Shown piece after piece: positions 45,724 to 57,126 of a stretch of 64,000 nt of DNA. The translations under genes and the position numbers were made by a program. This stretch comes from Rhizophagus clarus (lineage: Eukaryota > Glomeromycota > Glomeromycetes > Glomerales > Glomeraceae): NCBI GenBank assembly GCA_015698045.1, contig BLAL01000266.1, positions 558,001 through 622,000 of the forward strand. Direction: 5' to 3'. The notes under the pieces are model-generated. The model was not told where the DNA came from. It did no database searches and saw nothing but the letters and a program-made list of their open reading frames with translations. Every line of letters starts with the position of its first letter. Position 1 is the first letter of the stretch.

Positions 45724-47993
45724 CAGTCAAACTTCGATATACCGATACTGTTGGTTTGGGAAAAAATCATCGGTAGATCGAATTATCGTTATATCATAAA
45801 AATCCTATATACTGATATATATATTGTACGTTGATCAATATCGGTATAAAAATTTTTTCACATAAAATTTATAAATTTTATAATTTTTATTCATGTAATA
45901 CAGTTAGTATTTATTTAATATCACATTACAAAGTTTGGTCAAAATTATCTAATGTAATTTGTTTCGAACTATTAATATATGATTTCAACACTTGATGTCT
46001 TAGTTTCTGTAATATACTTAATTCACTTGGATTAACAGAAACATTGGATGAATACTCAAAAAATACAACAAGGTTATCCAAATGACCCAAAGCTTCTCTT
46101 TTTGAAATTATTTCCATAGGTCCTTCATTCGGATCAATTTCTGGTTCGTTATTTGATTTTACCATTGATATAATTTTGTCATCTGTTAACCCTTCATTAC
46201 CCTTCAAAAAGTCATCTATATGAAGAAATTCTTTCACATTCATAGGGTGATTGAATGGGAGTTGATCAATTAGATCTTGCAATTCCATTTCATCCCGAAT
46301 TGCTTGATCATCATCATCATCAGTTTCGTCATCTGATTCATCCATGTCATCCTGCGGTAAAATTCCTGTATGGTGCCAACAATTAGAAATTGTCCGTTGA
46401 CTTACGGAATTCTAAGCATCACTACTAAAATTAAAGGCATCATGAATATTTAAAGGGGTGGCTCCTTTGTTTAATTCCTGTGAAATTTCATATCCTTCAA
46501 TCCTATTTCTGATAAGTAATTTCCGGTACTGTGCCTAAATTATTGAAGTTTAAATAAAATTTATGTTAATCATTAAAAGAATAAAAAAAAACCATCACTA
46601 ACCTTAAAAAAATTAATAATTCCCGCATCACAAGGCTGCAAGTGAGCTGTAGTGTTTGGTGGCAAAAAATGCATAGCCACATTTGTTAAATTTAGATTTT
46701 CATTTATGACATGTACTGGAGCATTATCAACAATTAAAAGAATTTTGCGATGTTGTAATCGCATTCGTGCATCCAATTTTGTAAGATAATCGTTCCATAT
46801 CGAAACTTGCATCCAAGCTATTGAATTTCAGTAGTAATTAACTGGCAATTCTTCCTTTTTTTTTCTGCATAATATTCGTGGATTTTGGTATGTGTGAATA
46901 AAGGTCAGCTTCAATTTTTCAGTTCCAGTTGCGTTACATGTAAGGAGAAGAGTAACCCGTTTTTTTGATTTCTTTTTTCCAGAAAGTGGCCCTTGTGCTA
47001 GTATCTTTGAAGGTTCCAGGTCCCAGTACAATCCTAAAAATAACATAAAATGTTAGAATAATATTTGGATTTTTGAAGAAGATCTTGATTACCTGTTTCA
47101 TCACAGTTAAAAACATCATTTAAGTCATAATCCTTGATAATTTCACGTAATTTTCTCCTTTCTTCTTCTAAAGTTTCTAATGGTGCACTATTTGCTTCAC
47201 CCCACTTAACATATTCTTTTAAATGATGGCATTGTTTAAATTTCTCTAACCATCCATTAGAAGCGGTAAAATTATCAATTTCAAACCCTCACGCAAAAAT
47301 TTTTGCCTTTTCACGTAAAATATCACCGTTAATTATAACTCCTGCAGCAAGAGCATTTGTTAACCACAGCGCAAGAGCTTCTTCTACTTGAGGAAAGCAG
47401 GGTGGCCTTTCTCTTTGTTTATTTGCTTCTTCTGAATCGGGATTTACAAGCAGCCACTTATCTTTGTTTTTTAAAATATCAGAGACAGTGTTTTGCTTGA
47501 TTTGGTATATGGCTGCGAGTTCTTGTTGAGTAAGCCGTAGTGTCTTCTGAGAATCTAAACAGAGTTGACGCTTTTGCGCATGCGTTAAAATAACTCTTTT
47601 CTTTAGTTGTAATAAATCATGTGTTATTTTCCTTTTTCTTTGTAGTTGAGGCATGATTTGTATAAAACGCGAAATGTATTTTTTTGATTTTTGATACTTT
47701 CATTAAATGCATTATTTCCAAGAATGATATTTCATAGATACCGAAATGTTGCATGCATCTAAGGAGCAAAAAAAGATAAGGTCACATGAATATGTAACCT
47801 AAATATCGATACAATGTTACTATTCGTTACTATAAAGGGACAAAGAACTTGTATCGTTATATGTTACAACGCGAATTTATATATAATATCGATATATTGA
47901 GGTTTTTTTATTAATTGTGAAACGGAACAATAAAAATTTATCGTTAAAAGCAATTATCGGTATATAGAATATTAGTATATCGAAGTTTGACTG
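45724..47993 (-). mobile_element. Tigger/pogo DNA transposon
   Basis: Terminal inverted repeats start CAGTCAAACTTCGATATAC on both sides (45724 onward; reverse complement ending at 47993) and TA flanks each end (45722-45723, 47994-47995). Both the TA target and the CAGT...CGATATA end are typical of pogo/Tigger elements. Subterminal sequence also matches (ACCGATA / CCGATAATT words). The single transposase gene is decayed, so the element would need help to move. Confidence 0.92.
45926..47654 (-). pseudogene. Tigger/pogo transposase (CENP-B-like)
   Basis: The N-terminus has a CENP-B-type helix-turn-helix (LRLTQQELAAIYQIKQNTVS) and a Tc5-type second HTH (EEALALWLTNALAAGVIING). The DDE core has VFNCDETGLYW (split by intron 47034-47092, GT-AG), LLIVDNAPVH and MHFLPPNTTAHLQPCDAGII. 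A second intron is 46535-46602. The C-terminus is acidic (DESDDETDDDDDQAIRDE). In-frame stops at 47289-47291, 46828-46830 and 46412-46414 are the only breaks I see, so decay is recent. Such enzymes bind element ends and cut and paste at TA. Confidence 0.9.
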
Positions 47994-48059
47994 TATGTGT
48001 GAGATTATTACACATATCTCATACATATCAGATACCTGATATGTACCTGATAGTATCAA

Positions 48060-48960
48060 TTTTGACTAGTGTTATCTTTTTTTTTATAGGAAACTGACCT
48101 TTAGATCCAGAATTTTAATGAGATTCTTATCTTTTTTTAATTAATTTTTTTAGTTTCTTCTTTAACAAAACTATACTTAAATTTCATTTTTTTTTTTTTT
48201 TTTAGGTAATTAGTTCTTTGGATTCTTGGCATAAGAATAGAGAATACATATATAGGATCTTGGTAAGGAATTGGACAATGGAAATTCAGTAAGCAATCTG
48301 GTAGACAAATATCCTTTTTTGTTTCTTTTCGCAATGATTATTAATATTTCATTATTATTCTTTTTTAAATAACTGGTTTCTCAAACATTTGAATGCAGTA
48401 TTCGGCAAAGTAAAAAAAAATTAATTTTTTTTGTAATTTAATGAACATTGCTAACGTTCACTTTTTTTTCTTTTTTTTAGGCAGTTTTCAAGTTTCTCTT
48501 AGGATCGATTGAATATTGGTAAATGAAAAAAATAAATTTTTCTTTTCACTTTTCTTTTAACAAACTATTGCTAAAGTTTATTTTATTTTATTTCTTTTTT
48601 TTTAGGCAATTCAGTAGTAATTATCTTGAAAGTTTGGACTTGCATTTTAGTAAATAAAAAAGTAATTTTTTTTTGCTTTTATTTTAATGATCATTACTCA
48701 TTGATCATTTTTTTTTAAATAATTTCTCAGTCTCTGATGGAATACCTGCAGGTAAAAATGTTTTTTAATTTTTTCATATTATTTCAACGAATATTATACT
48801 AATATTCATTTTTTTTCTTTTTATAGGAAAATTGACTTCACTGAAACCAGATAAAGTTTCATAGGAGAATAGTCTCAAAAAAAGCGATTATAAAGCTCTA
48901 TGTAGGTATATCTTAGGCCACCATCAACAGCCTTCAGTTTTTATCTAAAAAATATTAACA
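48060..48960 (+). repeat. array of intron-like units
   Basis: About five units repeat AATGAACATTGCTAACGTTC-like or ATTACT-like centres, a long pyrimidine run and TTTTTTTAGG, then 40-50 nt of less A+T-rich sequence (for example after the AG at 48479, 48604 and 48825). GTAAA-type donors follow at several. It resembles the array at 1-900 in order of signals. Confidence 0.5.
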
Positions 48961-49259
48961 TTTTTTTTCTTTCCATTTTTTTTTAGAAAATTAGTCTTGC
49001 TTTAAACTATAAACACATTTCTTTACCACATGGATCTTAATAGATAGTGGTTGTAGATAGATGGCAAATGGATGGATGAATGAGAATGATAATATATAGA
49101 TAGATATTAGATAAAATTTTATATGTATAATATATAACTATTAATAAAATGTAGCTATAAATAAATGTTAAACTACTATTATTTAGCCTTAAAAACTTCT
49201 AGTTCAATCTATTTATCAATAATATTCAGATTACATATAGTAGTCGAATATAGTTTTTT

Positions 49260-49720
49260 TCAGGTTGAATATATATGTAATAATGTCCTAATATAGGTTG
49301 AATTTTCTTTCCAAATTTGAGATGATTGGCATCCTAAATATGCCAAAAAAATCAGCCTCAATTTGATATAAGTTAGATCATCATTCAATCTATACTTAAC
49401 CTGATTAAATTTAGGCTGAATTGTCCTTTTTCGACTAGTGCAATACATTTATTCAAATACTTATCTGTGCATTTCTTAGTATTTTCACAAATAAATACTA
49501 AGGAATTACATGCAGTGCAATAAATATAAAATGTAGGTCTTCCAGATCTGAACTTTCCATCTTCATATAATCTATCAATCATATGAATATATGCATTCTT
49601 TGAGAAGTATGTTGGGTTATATTTGAAAAATTTCTTAAATGGAACATGAATATGGGAGCACTACATTTTTGGTGTTTCATTACTATATCTGTAATGCAGA
49701 TTAGTTATTGCTTGCACTAC
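49260..49720 (-). pseudogene. unrecognised Cys-containing ORF fragment
   Basis: The peptide MIDRLYEDGKFRSGRPTFYI followed by YCTACNSLVFICENTKKCTD and KYLNKCIALVEK has a natural composition. The frame is open upstream past a single stop (HIHVPFKKFFKYNPTYFSKN). I do not recognise it; two C-x2-C-like pairs might bind zinc. At its 3' end it runs into a small region (49240-49440) with weakly inverted TAGTCGAA ends, perhaps a MITE. Confidence 0.35.
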
Positions 49721-50485
49721 TATAGGATTTAAACCAGAAAAGTTAGTTTTAACCATTTTTTATAGTTTATAACTGATCTTAGTAATTTATAGCATTATAA
49801 CAAATTATAGTAATTTCAGTATGTTATATCATTTCTTTATCAACCTATACTAGATAAATATCATGATTCAAATTTATAGTGATTTTATTGATTTGTAGCC
49901 AATTTGGTGTACTACATACTATTAAACCAAATTCATTTTTATTTGATTACTAGCAGTTATAGGGTAATGTGCTAATTTTTTTTTCTAAATTGATTCACAG
50001 ATCTTTAGAAGATTCTATAAGCAAATGTTTTTCATTAGGTGAAGCATTAATACTGTAAATTATATTAGATCAAGTTTTATATTCTAGTTTTTAATAAATT
50101 GAGCAGTGCAAATGGGCAGATTGTTTCCCAATGAAATGGTTTTTTCAAAACATTCAGATTTTTGAAATCATCAGCTTTTATGTTTACTAATATTATTCCA
50201 CCATTATTTAGCAACATTAGGATATTTCTGATAGGAAATGGGTTTCGCAAAAAGTTCTGATTTTTCTGAAGTGCTCTGATTATTAAATAATTTTTCTAGC
50301 TAGTGTAACTGACTCATTTCTAGTTGCTGTAAAGTAGAAGCTGGCAAATCACAGCCCTATGAAAAAAGATCATACAATAATTGTGCAATATTTGTTCAAG
50401 TCTGTGTGGAAATCATCCAGTTTTTGCAGTTTTTTGGATAAAAATAGCCATTCAGACTTTTATAGCGTATTAAATGTGTGCGATT
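49721..50485. other. noncoding; flank of the 4.2-kb element
   Basis: No gene. 50360-50485 is about 80% like 55010-55120 (shared TGTGCAATATTTGTTCAAGT and TGCAGTTTTTTGGA), so flanking DNA is duplicated on the far side and provides an approximate empty site. Confidence 0.55.
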
Positions 50486-50594
50486 CACAGGTCGAATAAA
50501 AAAAATCTCCAAAAATTGGCAGTCTGATTTTTGTCCGATTTTTGGATATATTTGTCTGATTTGTGGTTTTTTGTTGCCGATTTTATGGCGCGAA

Positions 50595-50770
50595 TTGTTC
50601 ATGAACGGCATTGCCGATTTGTGCCAAAAAATCGGCATTCCTATTTTTAAATAGTGCATGCAAATCGGCACTCCAATTTTTAAATAGTGCATGCAAATCG
50701 GCACTCCGATTTTTAAATAGTGCATGCAAATCAGCACTCCGATTTTTAAATAGTGCATACAAATTCAACC
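50595..50770. repeat. minisatellite, 37-bp unit, four copies
   Basis: Units of ATAGTGCATGCAAATCGGCA plus CTCCGATTTTTAA repeat nearly perfectly between 50630 and 50765. The matching ORFs with MHYLKIG repeats are by-products. Confidence 0.9.
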
Positions 50771-50879
50771 AAATTAGCTAAATTTATTTTATTTATATTT
50801 ATGAAGTACGACACATGCAAAAATTTATTTTTTCTCAAAAAATTTTATTCAAAGTAGTTTAATTTAAAAATTTACATGC

Positions 50880-52450
50880 TTTATTAGTAATTAAAAAATA
50901 AGAATTTATTAAAAAGAAATCTATAATGAAAGTAAAAAAATGAATCAAAGTAAAGAAATGTGTTAAAAAATAAGAATAACAATAAAGAAAAAAGAAATGG
51001 GGGGAAATGAAAAGAAGTAAGGGGAAACAAAAAAAAATGAAAAGAATACAAAGGTAAAGAAAATGAAAGGAATGAAGAAGGAAATGTAAGAAAAAAGGAT
51101 AGTGTAATATAAAAAAAAAACAAAAAGAATAGTAGGAAAACATAAAGAAACGAAAAGAGAGAAGGGAGATATAAAGGAGCGAAAAAAAGGAGGGGGAAAC
51201 GTAAAGGAACAAAAAGAAAGGAAGGAAATGTAGAAGAACAAAAAAAAGAAGAAAATGCAAAGGAACAAAACGAAAAGAAGGGGAAACATAAAGTGATGAA
51301 ACAAAAAGGAGAGTGAAACGTAATAGAATGAAAAAAATGGAAGGCAAAACGTAAAAAAAGAAAAAATAGAGGAAACATGAAGAAATGAAAGAGAAATGTG
51401 AATATACAAAAGAATTGAAGGGAAGATGAAAAGAATGAAGAGAAGTGAAAAGAAACAAAAAGAAACAAAAGAGACAAAATAAACCGAAAGGTGGGTGAAA
51501 AGAAAAGAATGAAGGGGAAAGTGAAAATAAACAAAATAAATAGTAGAAAAACATAAAGAACGTAAAGGAACGAAAGGGAAATGTAAAGGAACAAAAAGAA
51601 AGGAAAGAAATGTAAAAAAACAAAAAAAAAAGGAGGAAATGCAAATCAACAAAACGAAAAGAAGGGGAAACATAAAGTGATGAAACAAAAAGGAGTGAAA
51701 CGTAATAGAATGAAAAAAATGGAAGGCAAAACGTAAAAAAAGAAAAATAGAGGAAACATGAAGAAATGAAAGAGAAATGTGAATATACAAAAGAATTAAA
51801 GGGGAGATGAAAAGAATGAAGAGAAGTGAAAAGAAACAAAAGGAAACAAAAGAAACAAAGTAAACTGAAAGGTGGGTGAAAAGAAAAGAATGGAGGAGAA
51901 GTGAAAATAAATGAAAAGAATAGTAGGAAAACATAAAGAAACGGAAAGAAAAGAAGGGAAACGTAAAGGAACGAAAAGAAAGAAGGGGGAAACGTAAAGG
52001 AACAAAAAGAAAGGAAAGAAATGTAAAGAACAAAAAAAAGAGGAAATGAAACGAAAAGGGAAAGGAACGAAATGAAAAGAAGGGGGAAGCGTAAAGGGTG
52101 AAATGAAAGGAGGGAAAATATAAAAAATAAAATGAAAAGAGAAGGAACGTAAAGAGACAAATGAAAAGGAGATGAAACGTAAAGGAATAAAGCAAAAATG
52201 AGGGCAAATGTAAAGTGATGAAATGAAAAGGAGGGTTAAACGTAATAACCGAAAAAAAAATAGAAGGAAAAACGTAAAAAAAAAGAAAAAAAAGAGGAAG
52301 AAATGAAAGAGAAATGTGAATATACAAAAATAATTGAAGGGAGACGAAAAGAATGGAAAACAAACGAAAAGAAACACAGGGGATAAAAGAAAAAATGAAA
52401 GAAAAGTTAGTAAATAACGAAATGTAATCGATCATAAAAAAAATAAAATG
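50880..52450. repeat. polypurine tract, about 1.5 kb
   Basis: The plus strand is overwhelmingly A and G with scattered T and rare C, built from GGAAACGTAAAGGAACAAAA-, GAAATGAAAGAGAAATGTGA- and AAAGTGATGAAA-type words. Larger segments recur: the block at about 51270-51560 is repeated at about 51655-51930 and partly at 52190-52380. Long minus-strand ORFs (up to 490 codons of F, S, L, P) are artefacts of this composition. Confidence 0.85.
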
Positions 52451-52499
52451 AAATAAAAAGAAACATACTTGTAAAGAAGCCTAATTACTAAAAACATTT

Positions 52500-53940
52500 G
52501 ATCAGAACCTGCAAAAAAAAGATGGATTCGTTAGTAAAACGTTTCCTAAAAAAAAAAAGAAAAAATAAAGTTTTGAAAATTTCGAAACTTACATTCATTA
52601 CGCCCACGGCCATCGTCCAAGAATCGAAAACTAGAATCTACAAAAAAAAAGATGAAAACGTTAATAAAAACGTCTCCTAAAAAAAAACAAAGAAAAAAAA
52701 GTTTCTAAAATTTTGAAACTTATATTCATTACGCCCACAGCTATCGTCCAAGAATCGAAGACCAGAAGCTACAAAAAAAAAAGACGGAAATGTTAGTAAA
52801 ACGTTTTCTAAAAAAAAAGAAAAAATAAAGTTTTGAAAATTTTGAAACTTACATTCATTATGCCCACGGCCATCGTCCAAGAATCGAAGACCAGAACCTA
52901 CTAAAAAAAAAGATGGAAACGTTAGTAAAAACGTCTCCTAAAAAAAACAAAGAAAAAAAAAGTTTCGAAAATTTCGAAACTTACATTCATTACGCCCACG
53001 GCCATCATCCAAGAATCGAAGACCGGAAGCTACAAAAAAAAAAAGACAGAAACGTTAGTAAAACGTTTCCTAAAAAAAAACAAAGAAAAAAAAGTTTCGA
53101 AAATTTCAAAACTTACATTCATTACGCCCACTGCCATCGTCCAAGAATCAAAGACCAGAACTTACTAAAAAAAAAGATGGAAACGTTAGTAAAAACGTCT
53201 CCTAAAAAAACAGAGAAAAAAAAAGTTTGAAAATTTCAAAACTTACATTCATTACGCCCACAGCCATCGTCCAAGAATCGAAGACCAGAATCTACTAAAA
53301 AAAAAAGATGGAAACGTTAGTAAAAACGTCTCCTAAAAAAAACAGAGAAAAAAAAAGTTTGAAAATTTCGAAACTTACATTCATTATGCCCACGGCCATC
53401 ATCCAAGAATCGAAGACTGGAAGCTACAAAAAAAAAAGACGGAAACGTTAGTAAAACGTTTCCTAAAAAAAATAAAGAAAAAAAAAGTTTCGAAAATTTT
53501 GAAACTTACATTCATTACGCCCACAGCCATCGTCCAAGAATCGAAGACCAGAAGCTACAAAAAAAAAAGACGAAAATGTTAGTAAAACGTTTCCTAAAAA
53601 AAACAAAGAAAAAAAAAGTTTTGAAAATTTCGAAACTTACATTCATTACACCCACGGCCATCGTTCAAGAATCGAAGACCAGAAGCTACAAAAAAAAAGA
53701 TGGAAACGTTAGTAAAAACGTCTCCTAAAAAAAAACAAAGAAAAAAAAAGTTTCAAAAATTTTGAAACTTACATTCATTATGCCCACAGCCATCATCCAA
53801 GAATCGAAGACCAGAAGCTACAAAAAAAAAAGATGGAAACGTTAGTAAACGTTTCCTAAAAAAAAAGAAAAAATAAAGTTTTGAAAATGAAAATTTTCGA
53901 AATTTACATTAATTACGCCCATCGTCTAAGGAGAGAAAAA
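52500..53940 (-). repeat. 130-bp tandem repeat with exon/intron signals, ~11 copies
   Basis: On the minus strand each unit reads: T run and GTAG acceptor, a 45-nt segment (CTTCTGGTCTTCGATTCTTG then GACGATGGCCGTGGGCGTAA and TGAAT), a GTAAGTTTCG donor, a T-rich stretch, TTTAGGAGACGTTTT, TACTAAC, CGTTTCCATC and the next T run. The 45-nt segment is open in one frame and encodes about 15 residues (LLVFDSWTMAVGVMN). One unit (near 52721) has ATAAGT instead of GTAAGT. Units begin near 52595, 52721, 52853, 52985, 53117, 53247, 53380, 53508, 53639, 53772 and 53905 (last one degraded). Confidence 0.88.
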
Positions 53941-54429
53941 AGAGATATTGGTACGTTTCTAAAATCATTAATAATAAAACCTATTGTCAATTCGCCTTTC
54001 TGAAATCTTCAAGGCTGCATTCTACAAAAATGAAGAAAAGAAAGAAACATTAGAATGTTTCTTTAACACGAAACTTGCCATTTTTACAATAAAGCTAAAA
54101 AATTTTTTTTAAAATTAAATAAAAAAAAATTCGTTTTTTAAATTAAAAAAAATTCATTTTTATGTTAAATAAAAAAAAAATTCATTTTTTTAGATTAAAT
54201 AAAAAAAAATACGGCTTCTTTGGATGACGGTATTTCAGTGGTGTGTACCAACTTTTTGTTTGTTTGTTTTTTTATTTAAAGAAATACATTCTATCAGTTG
54301 CTTTTTTTTATTTGTAAATGAGCAGAAGGAAAAAAATGAAACGTAATAAGCAAAAATAAAAAAAAATTATCAATAAATCAATAAACAAATGATGTAATTA
54401 TATAGTCAGCCAATTAAAGATGATCATTT

Positions 54430-54605
54430 TTGATTGAAAAATTGGCAGAGTTATATAAAAATTGGCAGAATTATATAAAAATAGGCAGAATTATATAAAA
54501 ATCGGCAGAATTATATAAAATTGGCAGAATTACATAAAAATCGGCAGAATTACATAAAATCGGCAGAATTATATAAAAATCGGCAGAATTACATAAAAAT
54601 CGGCA
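54430..54605. repeat. 22-bp minisatellite, about nine copies
   Basis: Units AATCGGCAGAATTATATAAA with one- or two-base changes. Adjacent to the right inverted end. Confidence 0.9.
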
Positions 54606-54655
54606 AGAGCATATTAAAATAAAGCAAATTCCGATTTTTTTTCATTCGACCTGTG

Positions 54656-55700
54656 ATTTTTGTACAATTAAAAATTTAATGTACAGAAATCATTCAATTT
54701 ATGTATAATAAAAATTTTTATGATATAAAATGTGTGCAATTATTATACAATTTTAAAAATAAACTTAAATTTAGGATACAGAAAGCGTTCAATTTTTGTA
54801 CAATTGTACAATAAACAAAAATGTATAGTAATTATGCAGTTTTAGATGGCATTGTACCAGTCTTAATTATGAGTTGTGAATAAAGATGACAATTTAAAAT
54901 AAACATGATCTTAAACATCAGCAGACCATTTTTACAATCTAAAGACAAAAATATTATTATACGAAATTTAAAGATTTTTAATAAAATTTTCGCTTATTAT
55001 TAAATCTCTAGCTATGATCATCCAATATTTGTGCAATATTTGTTCAAGTTCGTACAACTTTTGCAGTTTTTTGGACAAAAATAGCCATGGCGATTTTATA
55101 GTGTATTAAAAGTATGCGAGGTTTATACAATTGAAAATAAAACTTAAATTAAGTATACAGAAAACGTTCAATTTATATGCAATAAAAAAGTTTAGGATAT
55201 AAAAATTGTGCAATTATTGTACAATTTGAAAATATGCATTCAAATTTTAGTGGTATGATGGTGATCCAGTATATGCTATTATACTTTAATTGTGAATTGC
55301 GAATGTATTTATTCCTAAAAAGTAATAATACATGCGCTGTTTACCCATTTATTATTTGTGGCCACAAACTATTTAAAGTGATGAATCATCTAAACTTTTT
55401 TTCCAGAATTTTTTAAGCATTTTACAACTGCAACGTAAATTTCTTTACCTATATTCAAAGACACCTTCTAATAACTATGCTATTATAGTATTTTAGTCAA
55501 GGTTTAAGAAAATTGGTATGTTTCAACCTCACTAACCTTTCTCTGGCTATATGCAGTTTATTGTAGGTATGAAGGTATCATCAAGCTTCCAATACTACAT
55601 TCTCTTCACTTATATTGAGTGTCATATGTAATTTAGTAAGGATATTTTATAAGGTTTAGTTAATATTAGTAGTAATTCAATGTATTTATTTTAAATTATA
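54656..55700. other. noncoding, diverged duplicated segments
   Basis: Repeats of a TGTGCAATTATTGTACAATTT-type word and of the CAGAAA-CGTTCAATTTATG block (54680, 54780, 55150). 54890-54960 resembles 59915-59990 in the same orientation (AAACATGATCT-AGCAGACCATTTTTACA). No gene seen. Confidence 0.45.
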
Positions 55701-56455
55701 ATAAAATTTGCGTGTTTATTAATATTTATTTAATATAACCGTGACTCAACCATGCCACTGCCGCGTTTATTAATATTTATTTATTATCATTTAACCATGA
55801 CTCAACCGTATCTTATTATAGCAGAACCGTGTTTATTAATATTTGTCTAGTATTATTTAACCGTGGCATAACCATGTGTTTTTTTTCGGATAATTTTTTT
55901 CTGTGTAATATTATTTTTACTTTTTTCGAATTAAATTTTTTTTTTATTAATGAGTAATGGCATTATTTTTTTTTATAATGAGTGATGGTTCTACTTTCTC
56001 AGATTAATTTATTTTTTTTGTTAATGAGTAATGGTATTATTTTTTTTTTCAGTTAATGTGTTTTTACTTTCTTGGATTAATTTTTTTTTTTTTATAATGA
56101 GTAATGGTATTATTTCTTTTTCAGTTAATGTACTTTTACTTTCTTGGATTAATTTATTTTTTTTTATTAATGAGTAATGGTATTATTTTTTTTTATAATG
56201 ATTGATGATTTTACTTTCTCAGATTAATTTATTTTTTTTGTTAATGAGTAATGGTATTATTTTTTTTTCAGTTAGTGTGCTTTTACTTTCTCGGATTAAT
56301 TTTTTTTTTTTATAATGAGTAATAGTATTATTTTTTTTCAGTTAATGTGCTTTTACTTTCTCAGATTAATTTATTTTTTTTGTTAATAAGTAACGGTATT
56401 ATTTTTTTTTTTCAGTTAATGTGCTTTTACTTTTTTGGATTAATTTTTTTTTTTA
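55700..56455. repeat. left arm repeats of an inverted pair
   Basis: 55740-55880: three units with AACCGTGACTCAACC-type words. 55900-56455: about eight units of roughly 65 bp with TTAATGAGTAATGGTATTAT, TTTTCAGTTAATGTGC and TTTTACTTTCTC. The same words appear in reverse at 60930-61450 and 61500-61620. Confidence 0.7.
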
Positions 56456-56528
56456 ATTTATAAAAATACTTTATTCACGTAAAATTTTATTAATTTATTC
56501 ACATAAAAATTTTACAATTTATCTAAAA

Positions 56529-57126
56529 TGTGAAATGACCCTGAGATTAAATTATTAATTCAAGAAAGAAGAAATAGAAATGAAGAATATTGGAATATAG
56601 CTGGGTGTAGCAAAGTACTATCATTTTAGATAAGTGTAGCAGCGAAAATTAATAGTAATTTCAGAAGTACTTACACTGCAGAACAGTGTAAAGAAAAGTT
56701 TCAAAATTTAGTAAGGGAAAATAAAGTAAGAAATTTACAGAATAATGTAAATAATTATTTTTAGGAATTTGACTTCTTCATTTTTTATTTGATTAGTTAA
56801 TGAGGGCATATGTAAGAGGAGAGAGAAATGAAAAATTATCAAAGAGTAAAGAAAAATATTTTAATAAGTTTATAGATGATTTCTGGAAGAAACCAGGTAA
56901 TATACATAAATTTTTTATATATAGAATTACTTAATATTTAATTAGTTTTTATTTTTTAGAAACTTCGTTAGTACAGATACCACCAGCACCACCACTACTA
57001 CCACTGCCATTCCCACCACCACCACCACTACCGCCATTCTCACCACCACCACCATATAGTGCTTCATTACGATCATATTATAATCATCCCTCTTCATCAA
57101 GACCGCATTCTCCTTTTTTATCATGA
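56529..57126 (+). pseudogene. SANT/Myb-like gene with proline-rich tail, left copy
   Basis: Three exons (56529-56725, 56797-56896, 56960-57126) join in one frame. The first encodes LLIQERRNRNEEYWNIAG, then TYTAEQCKEKFQNLVRENK, a pattern like trihelix/SANT DNA-binding domains; the second YFNKFIDDFWKKP; the third a proline run (PPAPPLLPLPFPPPPPLPPF). A TAG follows the Ser-Phe near 56623, and no good start codon is present, so it is probably dead. Such domains often accompany DNA-transposon transposases. Paired with 60144-60850 in reverse. Confidence 0.6.

Larger units (their letters stand above)
50486..54655. mobile_element. 4.2-kb satellite-filled element with short inverted ends
   Basis: Ends CACAGGTCGAAT-AAAAAAAATC are inverted (50486 onward; 54655 backward), with ATT on both sides as a possible 3-bp target duplication. 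The related sequence near 55110 runs through without it. The content is almost entirely tandem repeats: a 37-bp repeat, a polypurine tract, a 130-bp repeat with splice-like signals and a 22-bp repeat. No transposase. Both inner ends carry AATTGGCAG/ATCGGCAG words, so the outer satellites are related and inverted. Confidence 0.65.

Noticed and set aside
49240-49440. Possible small MITE with TAGTCGAA ends
   Set aside because: The inverted similarity is short and gapped, no clear target duplication is seen, and one end overlaps an open reading frame.
50859-52435. Minus-strand ORFs of 433, 490, 236 and 193 codons made of F, S, L, P and Y
   Set aside because: They arise from the polypurine tract: all three minus frames are open there and none has non-repetitive content or a domain.
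52498-53230. Lys-rich ORFs on both strands in the 130-bp array
   Set aside because: On the plus strand they cross splice-like borders and A runs without conserved content; the minus-strand 45-nt segments are the only stretch with a consistent frame.
50595-53940. Regularly spaced repeats as a possible CRISPR array
   Set aside because: Repeats abut or have near-identical spacers, no cas genes are present and the genome is eukaryotic.
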